A DNA stretch of 64,000 bases. It comes from Nitrospira sp. (GTDB lineage: Bacteria; Nitrospirota; Nitrospiria; Nitrospirales; Nitrospiraceae). Both the position numbers and the translations under genes were made by a program. Positions 1-8,151 of the stretch are shown in pieces; the first letter of the stretch is position 1, and every line of letters begins with the position of its first letter. Below the pieces are notes generated by a model. That model was not told the origin of the DNA and did no database searches. It worked only from the letters and a program-made list of their open reading frames with translations. The stretch lies in contig JACOEL010000004.1 of assembly GCA_024998625.1 (NCBI GenBank), positions 186,001 to 250,000 of the forward strand, read 5' to 3'.

Positions 1-879
1 TTCCTGTTAAAGGTAATGGCTCATCCCCAGGCCCTCTATGGAGAGCAGGATGTTGCCGAGCGGCTCGAGGTCGTGGGGCAGGCGGTGTGTGAGCTCCGTC
101 GTGCAGGCCTCCCGGTTGAAGAGATCGTTCGGGGTGACGATGGCCGTTTCGTGCATCGTTACCAAGGGCACCTCCTGCGTCTCTATGTGTTCAACAGCGG
201 CAGGACATACGCCGACCCCGATCAGGACAATCGACGCAGTGCCTGTTCTCTGCGCAGGCTTCATACCGAAGGACTCCTATGCCTCAGCGATGCCACGCGG
301 AAGGCCATGACAGGATTTGAAAAGGCCTATCCGATCCGCCTCACCGCGAGCGAACTTCCCACGCTGCATGGGTTTCTCAAGGACCAGGCCGGCTCACGCC
401 AGGGTTATGCGCAAATTCTCGAGCAGTGGGACACTGTCGAATGGGCTGTGGAACGAACCCTCAGCCATCGTCCCGTTTCGCCGGACCGCGAGTGCCTGGC
501 CCATACCGATTTTCACCCTCGGAATGCGTTATTCAGCCAAGACCAAGACCAAGCGACCATGATCGATCTCGACAATATGATTATCGACCGGCGGCTGCCA
601 TGTCTGGGGTTTAGCATTTTGCGGTTTGCTTTTTTACAGCGCGAGCGGACGCTCGAAGCCTTGCAGGAATCGATCGCAATATTTGCGGAGGATGAGCATC
701 GGAAGCCGGAATTTCTCGATGCGCTGCACCATGCAATGATTGGCATCGAGATCGAGAAGGTGTTACGGATCCTTCATCGCGTGAGAACAACCGGGCATTA
801 TACCGGGTTCATCGACAACATCTGCCCGCTCCATCTGGCCAATATTCGATTTCTGAGTGCGAGTGTGGTTTGTGCGTGA
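1..879 (+). CDS. APH/choline-kinase-like phosphotransferase (5' end outside window)
   Basis: The C-terminal half shows the aminoglycoside-phosphotransferase fold signature: HTDFHPRNALF is the HxDxxxxN catalytic loop, and IDLDNM sits where the metal-binding Asp of the family lies. An ATG exists at 16, but the frame is open to base 1 and the usual N-lobe with its glycine-rich loop is missing, so the gene very likely starts upstream of the window. It overlaps the next gene by 23 bases, suggesting co-transcription. The substrate cannot be told; small sugars, amino alcohols or antibiotics are all known for the family. In this glycan operon a sugar or choline-like substrate is the more likely guess. 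Confidence 0.7.
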   Translation, partial: FLLKVMAHPQALYGEQDVAERLEVVGQAVCELRRAGLPVEEIVRGDDGRFVHRYQGHLLRLYVFNSGRTYADPDQDNRRSACSLRRLHTEGLLCLSDATRKAMTGFEKAYPIRLTASELPTLHGFLKDQAGSRQGYAQILEQWDTVEWAVERTLSHRPVSPDRECLAHTDFHPRNALFSQDQDQATMIDLDNMIIDRRLPCLGFSILRFAFLQRERTLEALQESIAIFAEDEHRKPEFLDALHHAMIGIEIEKVLRILHRVRTTGHYTGFIDNICPLHLANIRFLSASVVCA

Positions 880-1663
880 GGATCGGCTCGCTCGAATCAG
901 TTGGGAGGGAAAGGTCTGGTACGCCCGGCCGGATGGAACCGATCTGGCGCTCTTGTCCGGATCTCCGCTCGACGGGTTGATTGCAACGAACAGGCGTATC
1001 GCCATGACAGATGTTCAGTTTCTGCCGCCTGTCCCGGCGACGAAACTGATCGGAATCGGCGCCAACTTTCCCGGCGAGGAGCCGCTGGGCCCTGATCCGT
1101 ACCCCTCTTTCTTTATTAAGCCGCCGTCGTCGTTCACAGGTCACCTGACGACCGTCGAACTCCCGCATGTCTTTCGGTCGGTCGTCGCAGAAGGAGAGCT
1201 TGGGGTGGTCGTGCGGCGGCGATGTCGGAACCTGACTCCGGATGAGGTCCCGGGTGCCATCCTGGGGTGGACAGTGATCAATGACCTCTCGGGTCGTGAC
1301 AGCACTCTTCGTGTGGTTCCGCCTGCCGTGAAGAAATCTGCGGATGGATTCGCACCGATGGGGCCCTATATGAACCTCGACGCCTCGATCCGCACGTTCA
1401 CGCTCACCACCCGGCGTAATGGAGAGGTTGTCCAACGAGGAACAACCGCATCCCTTCGATTCGATGTGGTGGAGTGCCTGGTCTATGTGTCGAGCATCAT
1501 GACGTTGGAGCCCTATGATGTGCTGGCGCTCGGCACCCCGCCGCCCAAGCCGGCATTAGTCCCGGGTGACGAGGTTGCCGTCGAGATCGAAGGAATCGGA
1601 CGGCTGGTGAATCGCATCGCAGCCCGCGGCGCATACGGGCACTTCACGGCAGAGATCGTGTGA
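857..1663 (+). CDS. Fumarylacetoacetate hydrolase (FAH) family protein
   Basis: About 268 residues from a GTG start inside the end of the previous gene. The family core is clear: EGELGVVV provides an acidic metal ligand, GWTVINDLSGRD is the classic FAH motif and KSADGFAPMGPY follows with the conserved Lys and Asp. Family members hydrolyse or isomerise beta-keto or enol acids using a divalent metal. It lies between a kinase-like gene and a Gfo/Idh oxidoreductase at the head of a surface-glycan operon, which is not the usual catabolic setting, so the substrate is unknown. No signal peptide, so it is probably cytoplasmic. Confidence 0.8.
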   Translation: MRVWFVREDRLARISWEGKVWYARPDGTDLALLSGSPLDGLIATNRRIAMTDVQFLPPVPATKLIGIGANFPGEEPLGPDPYPSFFIKPPSSFTGHLTTVELPHVFRSVVAEGELGVVVRRRCRNLTPDEVPGAILGWTVINDLSGRDSTLRVVPPAVKKSADGFAPMGPYMNLDASIRTFTLTTRRNGEVVQRGTTASLRFDVVECLVYVSSIMTLEPYDVLALGTPPPKPALVPGDEVAVEIEGIGRLVNRIAARGAYGHFTAEIV

Positions 1664-1673
1664 AGGGGAGACG

Positions 1674-2744
1674 ATGAAAGTATTGTTCGCAGGACTCGGT
1701 TCAATCGGCCAACGACATGTCCGGAATCTTCGTGCGCTGATGGGCGAGCACGTCGAGATCCTTGCTTATCGGGCCAACGGCGACAGTCCTGTCCTCAACG
1801 CGGACATGACCGTGAAACACGGCGTGACCTTGGAGTCGACGTATAACATCCGATCTTTTTCGAACCTCGATGACGCGCTGGGGCAGAAACCTGACGCGGT
1901 GTTTGTGACGAACCCCAATAGTGTGCATCTACCCGTCGCCCTGGCGGCAGCCAAGGCAGGATGTCACCTGTTTATCGAGAAACCTTTGGCCGATTCCCTG
2001 GACGGTGTCGAGGAACTCATCGACATCGTCGAACACAAAAGCCTGGTGGCCTTTGTTGCCTATCAATTTCGTTTCCACCCGGGATTACGCTGGATCAAGA
2101 ATCTGCTCGAAGAACGCCGCCTCGGGACTCTCGCTGCCGCCCACATCGTGAACGGGGAGTATCTTCCGGATTGGCATCCCTATGAGGACTACCGGCAAAG
2201 CCATGCTGCCAGGCGGGCACTCGGTGGCGGGGCACTCCGCATTCAAACGCACGAGTTCGATTATGCCCTCTGGCTGTTCGGAATGCCTCGCCGCCTGTAT
2301 GCCGTCGGGGGGCACCTCAGCGGGCTCGAACTAGATGTCGAAGATTCCGTCAGTGTCCTGCTGTCCTGCGAGGATCGCAGGGGAGTCTTTCCGGTGCACA
2401 TTCACTTGGACTACCTGCAACGGCCTCCGCAGCGGGTGTGTGAAGTGATCGGCGATGCCGGAAAGGTTCACTATGACTTCTATAGCAATCAGGTAGTCTT
2501 TCATGACGTGAAGTCACGAACGACCCAGCAGGTCCAATTCCGCGGGTTTGAGCGTAATCAGATGTTTGTGGATGAACTGCGTCATTTTCTTGCCTGCTTG
2601 CGGGGTGAGGCTCAGCCGCTGGTCGACCTACGGGAATCAGTCCGCAGCCTCCAGTTTTCCCTTCTAGCCGACGAGTCGCTTCGTGCGGGTACTGCCGTGG
2701 CCTTCGCACCCGATCAACGGACCACGCTCACCGACAGTCATTGA
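1674..2744 (+). CDS. Gfo/Idh/MocA family NAD(P)-dependent oxidoreductase
   Basis: 356 residues. The N-terminus KVLFAGLGSIGQRHVRNL is a Rossmann dinucleotide-binding motif (GxGxxG) followed by the RH pair typical of this family, and HLFIEKPLADS is the conserved EKP catalytic motif near residue 100. The C-terminal alpha/beta domain is full length. Such enzymes oxidise or reduce sugar or sugar-nucleotide hydroxyls. The start is preceded by GGGGAGACG. Gfo/Idh enzymes are frequent in nonulosonate and O-antigen operons, and the synthase and cytidylyltransferase genes follow within 4 kb, so a role in sugar precursor synthesis is likely but the exact step is inferred. Confidence 0.85.
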   Translation: MKVLFAGLGSIGQRHVRNLRALMGEHVEILAYRANGDSPVLNADMTVKHGVTLESTYNIRSFSNLDDALGQKPDAVFVTNPNSVHLPVALAAAKAGCHLFIEKPLADSLDGVEELIDIVEHKSLVAFVAYQFRFHPGLRWIKNLLEERRLGTLAAAHIVNGEYLPDWHPYEDYRQSHAARRALGGGALRIQTHEFDYALWLFGMPRRLYAVGGHLSGLELDVEDSVSVLLSCEDRRGVFPVHIHLDYLQRPPQRVCEVIGDAGKVHYDFYSNQVVFHDVKSRTTQQVQFRGFERNQMFVDELRHFLACLRGEAQPLVDLRESVRSLQFSLLADESLRAGTAVAFAPDQRTTLTDSH

Positions 2745-2822
2745 ATCAATGGCGGCATTAGCTCGACGCTGATACGCCTCCTGTCGGACGTTTCCACGAA
2801 ACCTGAGAAATCATTCAACGAC

Positions 2823-3728
2823 ATGATGCCGACGATGCTCCAAGAAGCAACCGCGTTCCGTTGTCCCGTATGCTTGGCCCAGGAAACGGCCGTGGTCCGA
2901 CCGTACCGGAGTGGAACGGCGCCGTCGCAGGGCCCTTTTTCGGGACTCTCCATCCGATCGTGTGAACAGTGCCACGCCGCCTTTGCCTGCCCGTTGCCTC
3001 AGGAGAACGAACTTGAAGTGTTTTACGCGGAAAGTTATCGGGAGGAACGAGGACAGAGCGGCGGCGACAGTCGCCCCAATGCCTGGGATGGCGGTTCCGT
3101 GAGGGCCCGCGCGCAGGTCGAATTTGTCCTGGAACCTCTGCGATTCGTGGGAAGTTGGCTGGACATCGGGGCCGGTCATGGACTGCTGCTTGACGAAGCC
3201 CGCCGGCAACAGGTTGCCAGAACAGGAGCGATCGAACCCGACGTACACTGCGGCAGGCAGATACAGGACGCAGGGCATCATCTGTACGCAAGCCTCTTCG
3301 AGACGAAGACTTCCTGGGACGTGGTGAGTTTTTCCCATGTTCTGGAACATTTGACGAGACCCCGTCAATTTCTGAAGGACATTCAGCGCCTCCTGACGGA
3401 ACAGGGACACGTGTTCTGCGAAGTGCCGAATGAGACGCACCTATCCGAATCGCCGCGGGACCTTCCTCATCTGCTTTTCTTTACGCAGGCATCCTTGATT
3501 CGGCTCTTTCAGGAGAGCGGCATGACGATCGTGGCCGTGTCAAGTTGTGGGCGGAGGGCGCCCGAAACCGGATGGCGCAATATCATGAGAGAAGGCGCCC
3601 GACGCGCCTCACAGAAACTGTTCAAGCAGCCTCCGCGCTGGATTGATCGGAGGGTGCATCCCCATTTTCACTATCATGAAGACCGGTCAGCAGGCGCCTG
3701 GCTTCGCCTGTTGGCGAGAAAGGCCTGA
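2823..3728 (+). CDS. Class I SAM-dependent methyltransferase with N-terminal zinc ribbon
   Basis: 301 residues. CPVCLAQ near the N-terminus and CEQCHAAF about 35 residues later form a four-Cys zinc ribbon. The SAM-binding motif I is WLDIGAGHG near residue 115, and FSHVLEHLTRP is the acidic-loop/motif II region of the Methyltransf_23 type. This architecture is common among sugar O- or C-methyltransferases in polysaccharide loci. The stop overlaps the start of the next gene by one base. Acceptor unknown. Two ATG codons in tandem open the frame and no strong ribosome binding site is visible, so the start may shift slightly. Confidence 0.8.
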   Translation: MMPTMLQEATAFRCPVCLAQETAVVRPYRSGTAPSQGPFSGLSIRSCEQCHAAFACPLPQENELEVFYAESYREERGQSGGDSRPNAWDGGSVRARAQVEFVLEPLRFVGSWLDIGAGHGLLLDEARRQQVARTGAIEPDVHCGRQIQDAGHHLYASLFETKTSWDVVSFSHVLEHLTRPRQFLKDIQRLLTEQGHVFCEVPNETHLSESPRDLPHLLFFTQASLIRLFQESGMTIVAVSSCGRRAPETGWRNIMREGARRASQKLFKQPPRWIDRRVHPHFHYHEDRSAGAWLRLLARKA

Positions 3729-4483
3729 TGGATCCGACGATATTGGCGCTGATACCGGCTCGGGGCGGCTCTAAAGGCGTACCTCGCAAGAACATCCTCC
3801 CGATCGCGGGAAAGCCGCTGATCGCCTACTCGATTCTGCAGGCGCTGGCGTCCAAATGGATCAAGCGAGTCGTGGTGTCGACGGACGATCAGGAAATTGC
3901 TCAGGTTGCGCGGGAATGGGGAGCCGAAGTCCCATTCATCCGTCCGGAGTGGTGCGCGGGAGATGCGTCACCGGACATCGATGTGTTTCGCCATGCGCTG
4001 AGCTGGTTCTCAGAACAGGAAGGGTACTCACCCGAGCTGGTGGTTCACCTTCGCCCGCCGGGGCCCGTGCGTCGCGTAGAGCACATTGACGAAGCCATCG
4101 AACTCTTGCTGTCGCACCCCGAAGCGGATGCGATCCGGTCGGTGAGTATTGCCCGTCAGACACCGTACAAGATGTGGCATGTGAACCAGGCCGGTCAGTT
4201 GCAGCCGGTGCTTCGGATGGAAAACGTGCCGGACTGCCAATCGCTTCCGCGTCAACAGTTGCCGGTTGTGTATTGGCAGAATGGCTACGTAGATGTCATC
4301 CGGCCCCGCGCCATTCTTGAGAAGCAGTCCATGTGGGGAACCTGTGTCCTTCCGTATATCCACAATGAGCACCTGTTGGAGGTCGACTACCCGGAAGATA
4401 TCCCGGCGGTTGAAGAGGCCCTCCGGCGGATTGAGCAGAATGAGGAGCGCACCACAGGACAAGCGGTGCGCCACCCGGTCTGA
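3728..4483 (+). CDS. Acylneuraminate cytidylyltransferase family (CMP-nonulosonate synthetase-like)
   Basis: 251 residues. The N-terminal LIPARGGSKGVPRKN is the nucleotide-binding signature of NeuA/KdsB-like cytidylyltransferases, followed by GKPLIAYSI and STDDQEIA as in the PtmB/NeuA branch. It should activate a nonulosonic acid (sialic, legionaminic or related) with CTP to give the CMP-sugar donor. The partner synthase gene is at 5302, supporting the assignment. Length fits a single-domain enzyme without the C-terminal hydrolase seen in some NeuA proteins. The actual sugar cannot be read from sequence. Confidence 0.85.
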   Translation: MDPTILALIPARGGSKGVPRKNILPIAGKPLIAYSILQALASKWIKRVVVSTDDQEIAQVAREWGAEVPFIRPEWCAGDASPDIDVFRHALSWFSEQEGYSPELVVHLRPPGPVRRVEHIDEAIELLLSHPEADAIRSVSIARQTPYKMWHVNQAGQLQPVLRMENVPDCQSLPRQQLPVVYWQNGYVDVIRPRAILEKQSMWGTCVLPYIHNEHLLEVDYPEDIPAVEEALRRIEQNEERTTGQAVRHPV

Positions 4484-4561
4484 CATGATCACGACCGCTT
4501 TCCGTGCACGCCGGCGGGCCGTGCGACTCGCCCTCCTTGTATCCGATTTTGCGGAATAACC

Positions 4562-5146
4562 ATGAGCCTCACTCGTTTACTGTACCTCGTGGCGTACTAC
4601 GGCTTCGCGAGGCATTTGCCCGCATCGGATAACCACTATGGTAAATGGGCACGCGTCATCCGCCGGGCGACTTGTCGCGGGTTGTTCGCACAGATGGGGC
4701 GTGGTGTCAATGTGGAGCAGAAAGCCTTTTTCGGAGACGGACGCAATATCCGTATCGGGGATTTTTCCGGCCTCGGTATCAACTGTCGACTGTACGGTCC
4801 GGTCTCCCTGGGTACGCACGTCATGATGGGGCCGGATGTCATCATCATGACTTCGAATCACAAGTCAGACAGAGTGGACATTCCGATGACGGAACAGGGC
4901 GGCACAGGCCCTGATCCTGTCGCCATAGGCGATGATGTCTGGATCGGCACGCGGGTGATTATTCTGCCCGGCGTCAGAATCGGCCACGGGGCTGTGGTCG
5001 GTGCGGGGTCTGTTGTCACCAAAGACGTCCAGCCGTATGCCGTTGTGGCCGGCAATCCGGCAAGACTCATTCGTTATCGCAATGCTCACCGAAATTCTGC
5101 CTACAGTGAAAGTTCGCAGGCAGAAGCCTTGTACAAGGATACATAA
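4562..5146 (+). CDS. Left-handed beta-helix acyltransferase (WbbJ/Maa-like)
   Basis: 194 residues. Hexapeptide repeats run from about residue 60 to 170 ([60 protein letters not shown]), ending with [11 protein letters not shown], the usual tail of O-acetyltransferases of the NodL/WbbJ group. SNHKSD supplies the loop His that is catalytic in relatives. It likely O-acetylates a sugar of the glycan made by this operon using acetyl-CoA in the cytoplasm. The 78-base gap before it has no recognisable gene. Confidence 0.85.
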   Translation: MSLTRLLYLVAYYGFARHLPASDNHYGKWARVIRRATCRGLFAQMGRGVNVEQKAFFGDGRNIRIGDFSGLGINCRLYGPVSLGTHVMMGPDVIIMTSNHKSDRVDIPMTEQGGTGPDPVAIGDDVWIGTRVIILPGVRIGHGAVVGAGSVVTKDVQPYAVVAGNPARLIRYRNAHRNSAYSESSQAEALYKDT

Positions 5147-5301
5147 GACCGAGGGCGAGGCCTCGCAATCTCCGCATCCCTGGATGAAGTCGCCGTTGAA
5201 GTTGATGGACCATCAGTTCAGCGGCGATTCATGTGGGCGCCAGGTATTCTTCGGGTCACAAGCAGAGCCGATACACTTATTTTTTACAAAGGAGGGGTCC
5301 G

Positions 5302-6174
5302 ATGAGCCGCACTGTCCAGATAGGGAAGTTTTCCGTGGGAGAGGGACAACCATGCTTCATGGTTGCCGAGATCGGGATTAATCACAATGGAAATGTCGAA
5401 ATTGCAAAGAAACTCATCGACACAGCGGCGCTTGCAGGCTGCGACGCCGTCAAGTTCCAAAAGCGGACGCTTGAGATTGTCTATACGCCTGAGGAACTGA
5501 GCAAACCTCGCGAGAATCCTTTTGGGAAGACCAACGGTGATCTCAAACGCGGGTTGGAGTTCGGGCGCGAACAGTATGGAGAGATCGATCGCTACTGCAG
5601 AGAGAAAGATATTCTCTGGTATGGGTCCTGTTGGGATGAGCCCTCCGTCGACTTCATGGAGCAGTTCAATCCGCCCTGCTACAAGATCGCTTCAGCAAGT
5701 CTGACCGACGACAACCTATTACGACATCACCGGAGTTGCGGCAGGCCGCTCATTATCTCGACTGGAATGAGCACCATCGAGCAGATCGACCATGCGGTGG
5801 ATGTGTTGGGGACCAATGATCTCATTATTCTTCATTGCACGAGCACCTATCCTTCGTCGGTGGAGGAGTTAAATCTGGCGGCTCTGCAGACCTTGCGCGA
5901 GCGTTACGATGTCCCGATCGGTTATTCCGGCCACGAAGTCGGATTGGCCACATCGGTTGCCGCGGCGGCGCTGGGTGCCTGCATGATCGAGCGCCATATC
6001 ACGTTGGATCGGGCTATGTGGGGGAGCGATCAAGCGGCTTCGATTGAGCCACAGGGTGTCTGGCGTTTAGTAAAGGATGTTCGGGCCATCCAGAAAGCCA
6101 TGGGCGACGGCAAGAAGTGCCTCTATCCGAGCGAGGTGCCGGTGATGAACAAGTTGCGTCGAGTGGGCCTCTGA
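5302..6174 (+). CDS. NeuB/SpsE-family nonulosonate synthase lacking the SAF domain
   Basis: 290 residues from the ATG at 5302, chosen because AGGAGGGG precedes it; an upstream in-frame start has no such site. It should condense PEP with an aldose to form a nine-carbon acid. Visible motifs: MVAEIGINHNG, VKFQKR, YKIASASL, ISTGMS, HCTSTYP, GYSGHEVG and IERHITLDR, which cover the PEP and metal sites of the TIM barrel. The protein stops about where classical NeuB would enter its C-terminal antifreeze-like SAF domain. Barrel-only members of the family exist, so it may still be active. Located between the acetyltransferase and an SDR gene. Confidence 0.85.
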   Translation: MSRTVQIGKFSVGEGQPCFMVAEIGINHNGNVEIAKKLIDTAALAGCDAVKFQKRTLEIVYTPEELSKPRENPFGKTNGDLKRGLEFGREQYGEIDRYCREKDILWYGSCWDEPSVDFMEQFNPPCYKIASASLTDDNLLRHHRSCGRPLIISTGMSTIEQIDHAVDVLGTNDLIILHCTSTYPSSVEELNLAALQTLRERYDVPIGYSGHEVGLATSVAAAALGACMIERHITLDRAMWGSDQAASIEPQGVWRLVKDVRAIQKAMGDGKKCLYPSEVPVMNKLRRVGL

Positions 6175-6204
6175 TCCGTCTCGGCATAGGGGAGAAGACA
6201 TCCG

Positions 6205-7059
6205 ATGATCTCAGGCAATCTCGTGGATGCCGGCGTCCGCGCTCGGTTCGACCTTTCAGACCGAGTCGCGGTCATCACCGGAGGCGGAGGCCTCTTGGGT
6301 GCGCAACATGCGGACGCAATCGCGGAGATGGGCGGGACTCCGGTCCTGCTCGATATCGACACGCGCCATGCGCAGGACACTGCTGAGCGCGTGTCGAAGA
6401 AATACGGAGTTCCGGCCGTCGCATTCTCGGCTGATATCACGCAAGCGGAGTCGATCCTTGGAACCGTCCGAAAGGTAACAGAGCGGTTCGGGCAGATCGA
6501 TATTCTGATCAATAATGCCGCCCGCAATCCGAAACAAGAGCAACTCAAGGGCGCGAATGAGGGTTCCAGACTCGAAGGATTTTCGGTGGCGAGCTGGAAT
6601 GACGATCTTGCTGTGGGGCTCACAGGCGCATTTCTCTGCAGTCAGTTGATCGGTCCGGACATGGCGAAGCGCGGCAGGGGCGTGATTCTGAATATCGCGT
6701 CCGATCTCGGAGTCATCGCCCCTGATCAGCGTATCTATCGACGCGCGGATCTGCCGGATCATCAACAACCAGTAAAGCCCGTCAGCTATTCTGTCGTCAA
6801 ACACGGGTTGATCGGATTGACCCGATACCTCGCCACCTATTGGGCGGAACAAGGAGTTCGGGTCAATGCCCTGTCCCCGGGAGGTGTTTATACCGGGCAG
6901 GACAAGGAGTTCGTGGCTCGTCTGACTCACCTGATTCCCCTTGGACGGATGGCCAGGCAGGATGAGTACAAGGCGGCAGTCGTGTTTCTCGTGTCGGACG
7001 CGTCGTCCTATATGACGGGCATGAATATGGTTATGGATGGAGGACGTACTGTATGGTGA
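6205..7059 (+). CDS. SDR-family oxidoreductase (PtmA-like)
   Basis: 284 residues. VAVITGGGGLLG is the SDR cofactor motif, INNAARNP is the NNAG equivalent, and YSVVKHGLIG gives the YxxxK catalytic pair with an upstream Ser (NIASDLG). The C-terminus MVMDGGRTVW is typical of classical SDRs. Its neighbours (CMP-sugar synthetase and NeuB-like synthase) resemble Campylobacter ptm loci, where PtmA is an SDR feeding amino-sugar precursor to legionaminic acid; that parallel is an inference. A GGGGAG ribosome binding site precedes the ATG. The end overlaps the next gene by 7 bases. Confidence 0.85.
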   Translation: MISGNLVDAGVRARFDLSDRVAVITGGGGLLGAQHADAIAEMGGTPVLLDIDTRHAQDTAERVSKKYGVPAVAFSADITQAESILGTVRKVTERFGQIDILINNAARNPKQEQLKGANEGSRLEGFSVASWNDDLAVGLTGAFLCSQLIGPDMAKRGRGVILNIASDLGVIAPDQRIYRRADLPDHQQPVKPVSYSVVKHGLIGLTRYLATYWAEQGVRVNALSPGGVYTGQDKEFVARLTHLIPLGRMARQDEYKAAVVFLVSDASSYMTGMNMVMDGGRTVW

Positions 7060-8126
7060 CCACAATTCGAGTGCTTGCATTGGACATCGATGGGGTACTA
7101 ACGGATGGCACGGCGTCCCTATCCGAGTCCGGTGATGAGGACAAACGGTTTTGCTTTCAGGATCTTGACGCGGTGACGCAAGCCGCACGTGCCGGTCTGA
7201 CGGTCGCCTTCGTGACCGGCGAAGATACGCCATCCGTCGATCGATTGATGCGTCGTTTCAATTGCGATCTGGTGAGGCGGGGAGTGAAAGAGAAATTGCT
7301 CGCGTTGGAGGGGCTCGCGCGCGAGTTGAACGTCCGGCTTGATGAGTTCTGTTATGTCGGCGACGGGGACCGTGATGCCTCAGCGCTGCGGCACGTCGGG
7401 TTGGGGCTCGCCCCCCTGAACGCAACACGTTCGGCCAAAGCCGCCGCCCATCGCATCCTGTCGAAATCCGGCGGCGCGGGGGCCGTCGCGGAAGCGTTTG
7501 GCCTGATACGCCAGATCCACATGTTCGAGGAAAACGCGAGTGTCCTGGAAAAGGACATGTACGCGATCGTCAAGAATAGCCTCGAAGCACATCAGCGTCT
7601 CCTGGAGTTGTCGTTGCCGACGCTCGTGAAAATCATGCAGGCCTTCGTGCGGACCATCCGTTCGGGCAACAAGATTCTTCTGTTCGGAAACGGCGGCAGC
7701 GCCGCCGATGCCCAGCATGTGGCCGGTGAATTGGTCGGCCGATTCCTACGTGAGAGCGAGCCCTGGCCGGTCATCGCTCTTACCACTGATACCTCGATTC
7801 TCACCGCGGTCGGCAACGATTGGGAGTTCGCCGATGTGTTTGCCAGGCAGGTCCGTGCCTTGGCCAAACCGGGAGATCTCGTGGCAGGCATCAGCACAAG
7901 CGGCCGATCGCCCAATGTTATACGTGGTTTGCAAGCGGGGCGGGCGAAAGGGGCCGCAACGATCGGATTTACCGGGGCCAGTGGGGGGAGCCTTGCAGAG
8001 CATGCCGACCTCTGTTTCCGTGCACCGGCTGATTCGACGCCGCGCATACAAGAATTGCATCTGCTCGCCTGGCATACGATCTGCGAGATGGTCGAGCGGG
8101 AACTCCTGCGAACGACCGAAATTTGA
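7053..8126 (+). CDS. Fusion: KdsC-like HAD phosphatase + GmhA-like SIS sugar-phosphate isomerase
   Basis: 357 residues in two modules. Residues about 1-160 match KdsC-type HAD phosphatases: LALDIDGVLTDG (nucleophile Asp), FVTGEDTPSV, GVKEKLLALE and CYVGDGDRDASAL. After a short linker, residues about 170-355 are a SIS domain of the phosphoheptose-isomerase type: LLFGNGGSAADAQH, ELVGRF, GISTSGRSPNV and IQELHLLAWHTIC. KdsC and GmhA are normally separate proteins. Here one chain could isomerise a sugar phosphate and remove a phosphate from a nonulosonate 9-phosphate or heptose bisphosphate; which one is not shown by sequence. It overlaps the SDR gene. Confidence 0.85.
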   Translation: MVTTIRVLALDIDGVLTDGTASLSESGDEDKRFCFQDLDAVTQAARAGLTVAFVTGEDTPSVDRLMRRFNCDLVRRGVKEKLLALEGLARELNVRLDEFCYVGDGDRDASALRHVGLGLAPLNATRSAKAAAHRILSKSGGAGAVAEAFGLIRQIHMFEENASVLEKDMYAIVKNSLEAHQRLLELSLPTLVKIMQAFVRTIRSGNKILLFGNGGSAADAQHVAGELVGRFLRESEPWPVIALTTDTSILTAVGNDWEFADVFARQVRALAKPGDLVAGISTSGRSPNVIRGLQAGRAKGAATIGFTGASGGSLAEHADLCFRAPADSTPRIQELHLLAWHTICEMVERELLRTTEI

Positions 8127-8151
8127 CGATTTACCCAATAAGTCTGTTCTC

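Noticed and set aside
809-1435. 208-codon minus-strand open frame
   Set aside because: Fully inside the FAH gene, no family motifs, no ribosome site; a shadow of a GC-rich gene.
7708-8151. N-terminal extension of the gene at 8152
   Set aside because: Overlaps the HAD-SIS fusion gene in another frame and has random-looking residues; the true start fits the conserved beginning MSIIIGCDSFL.
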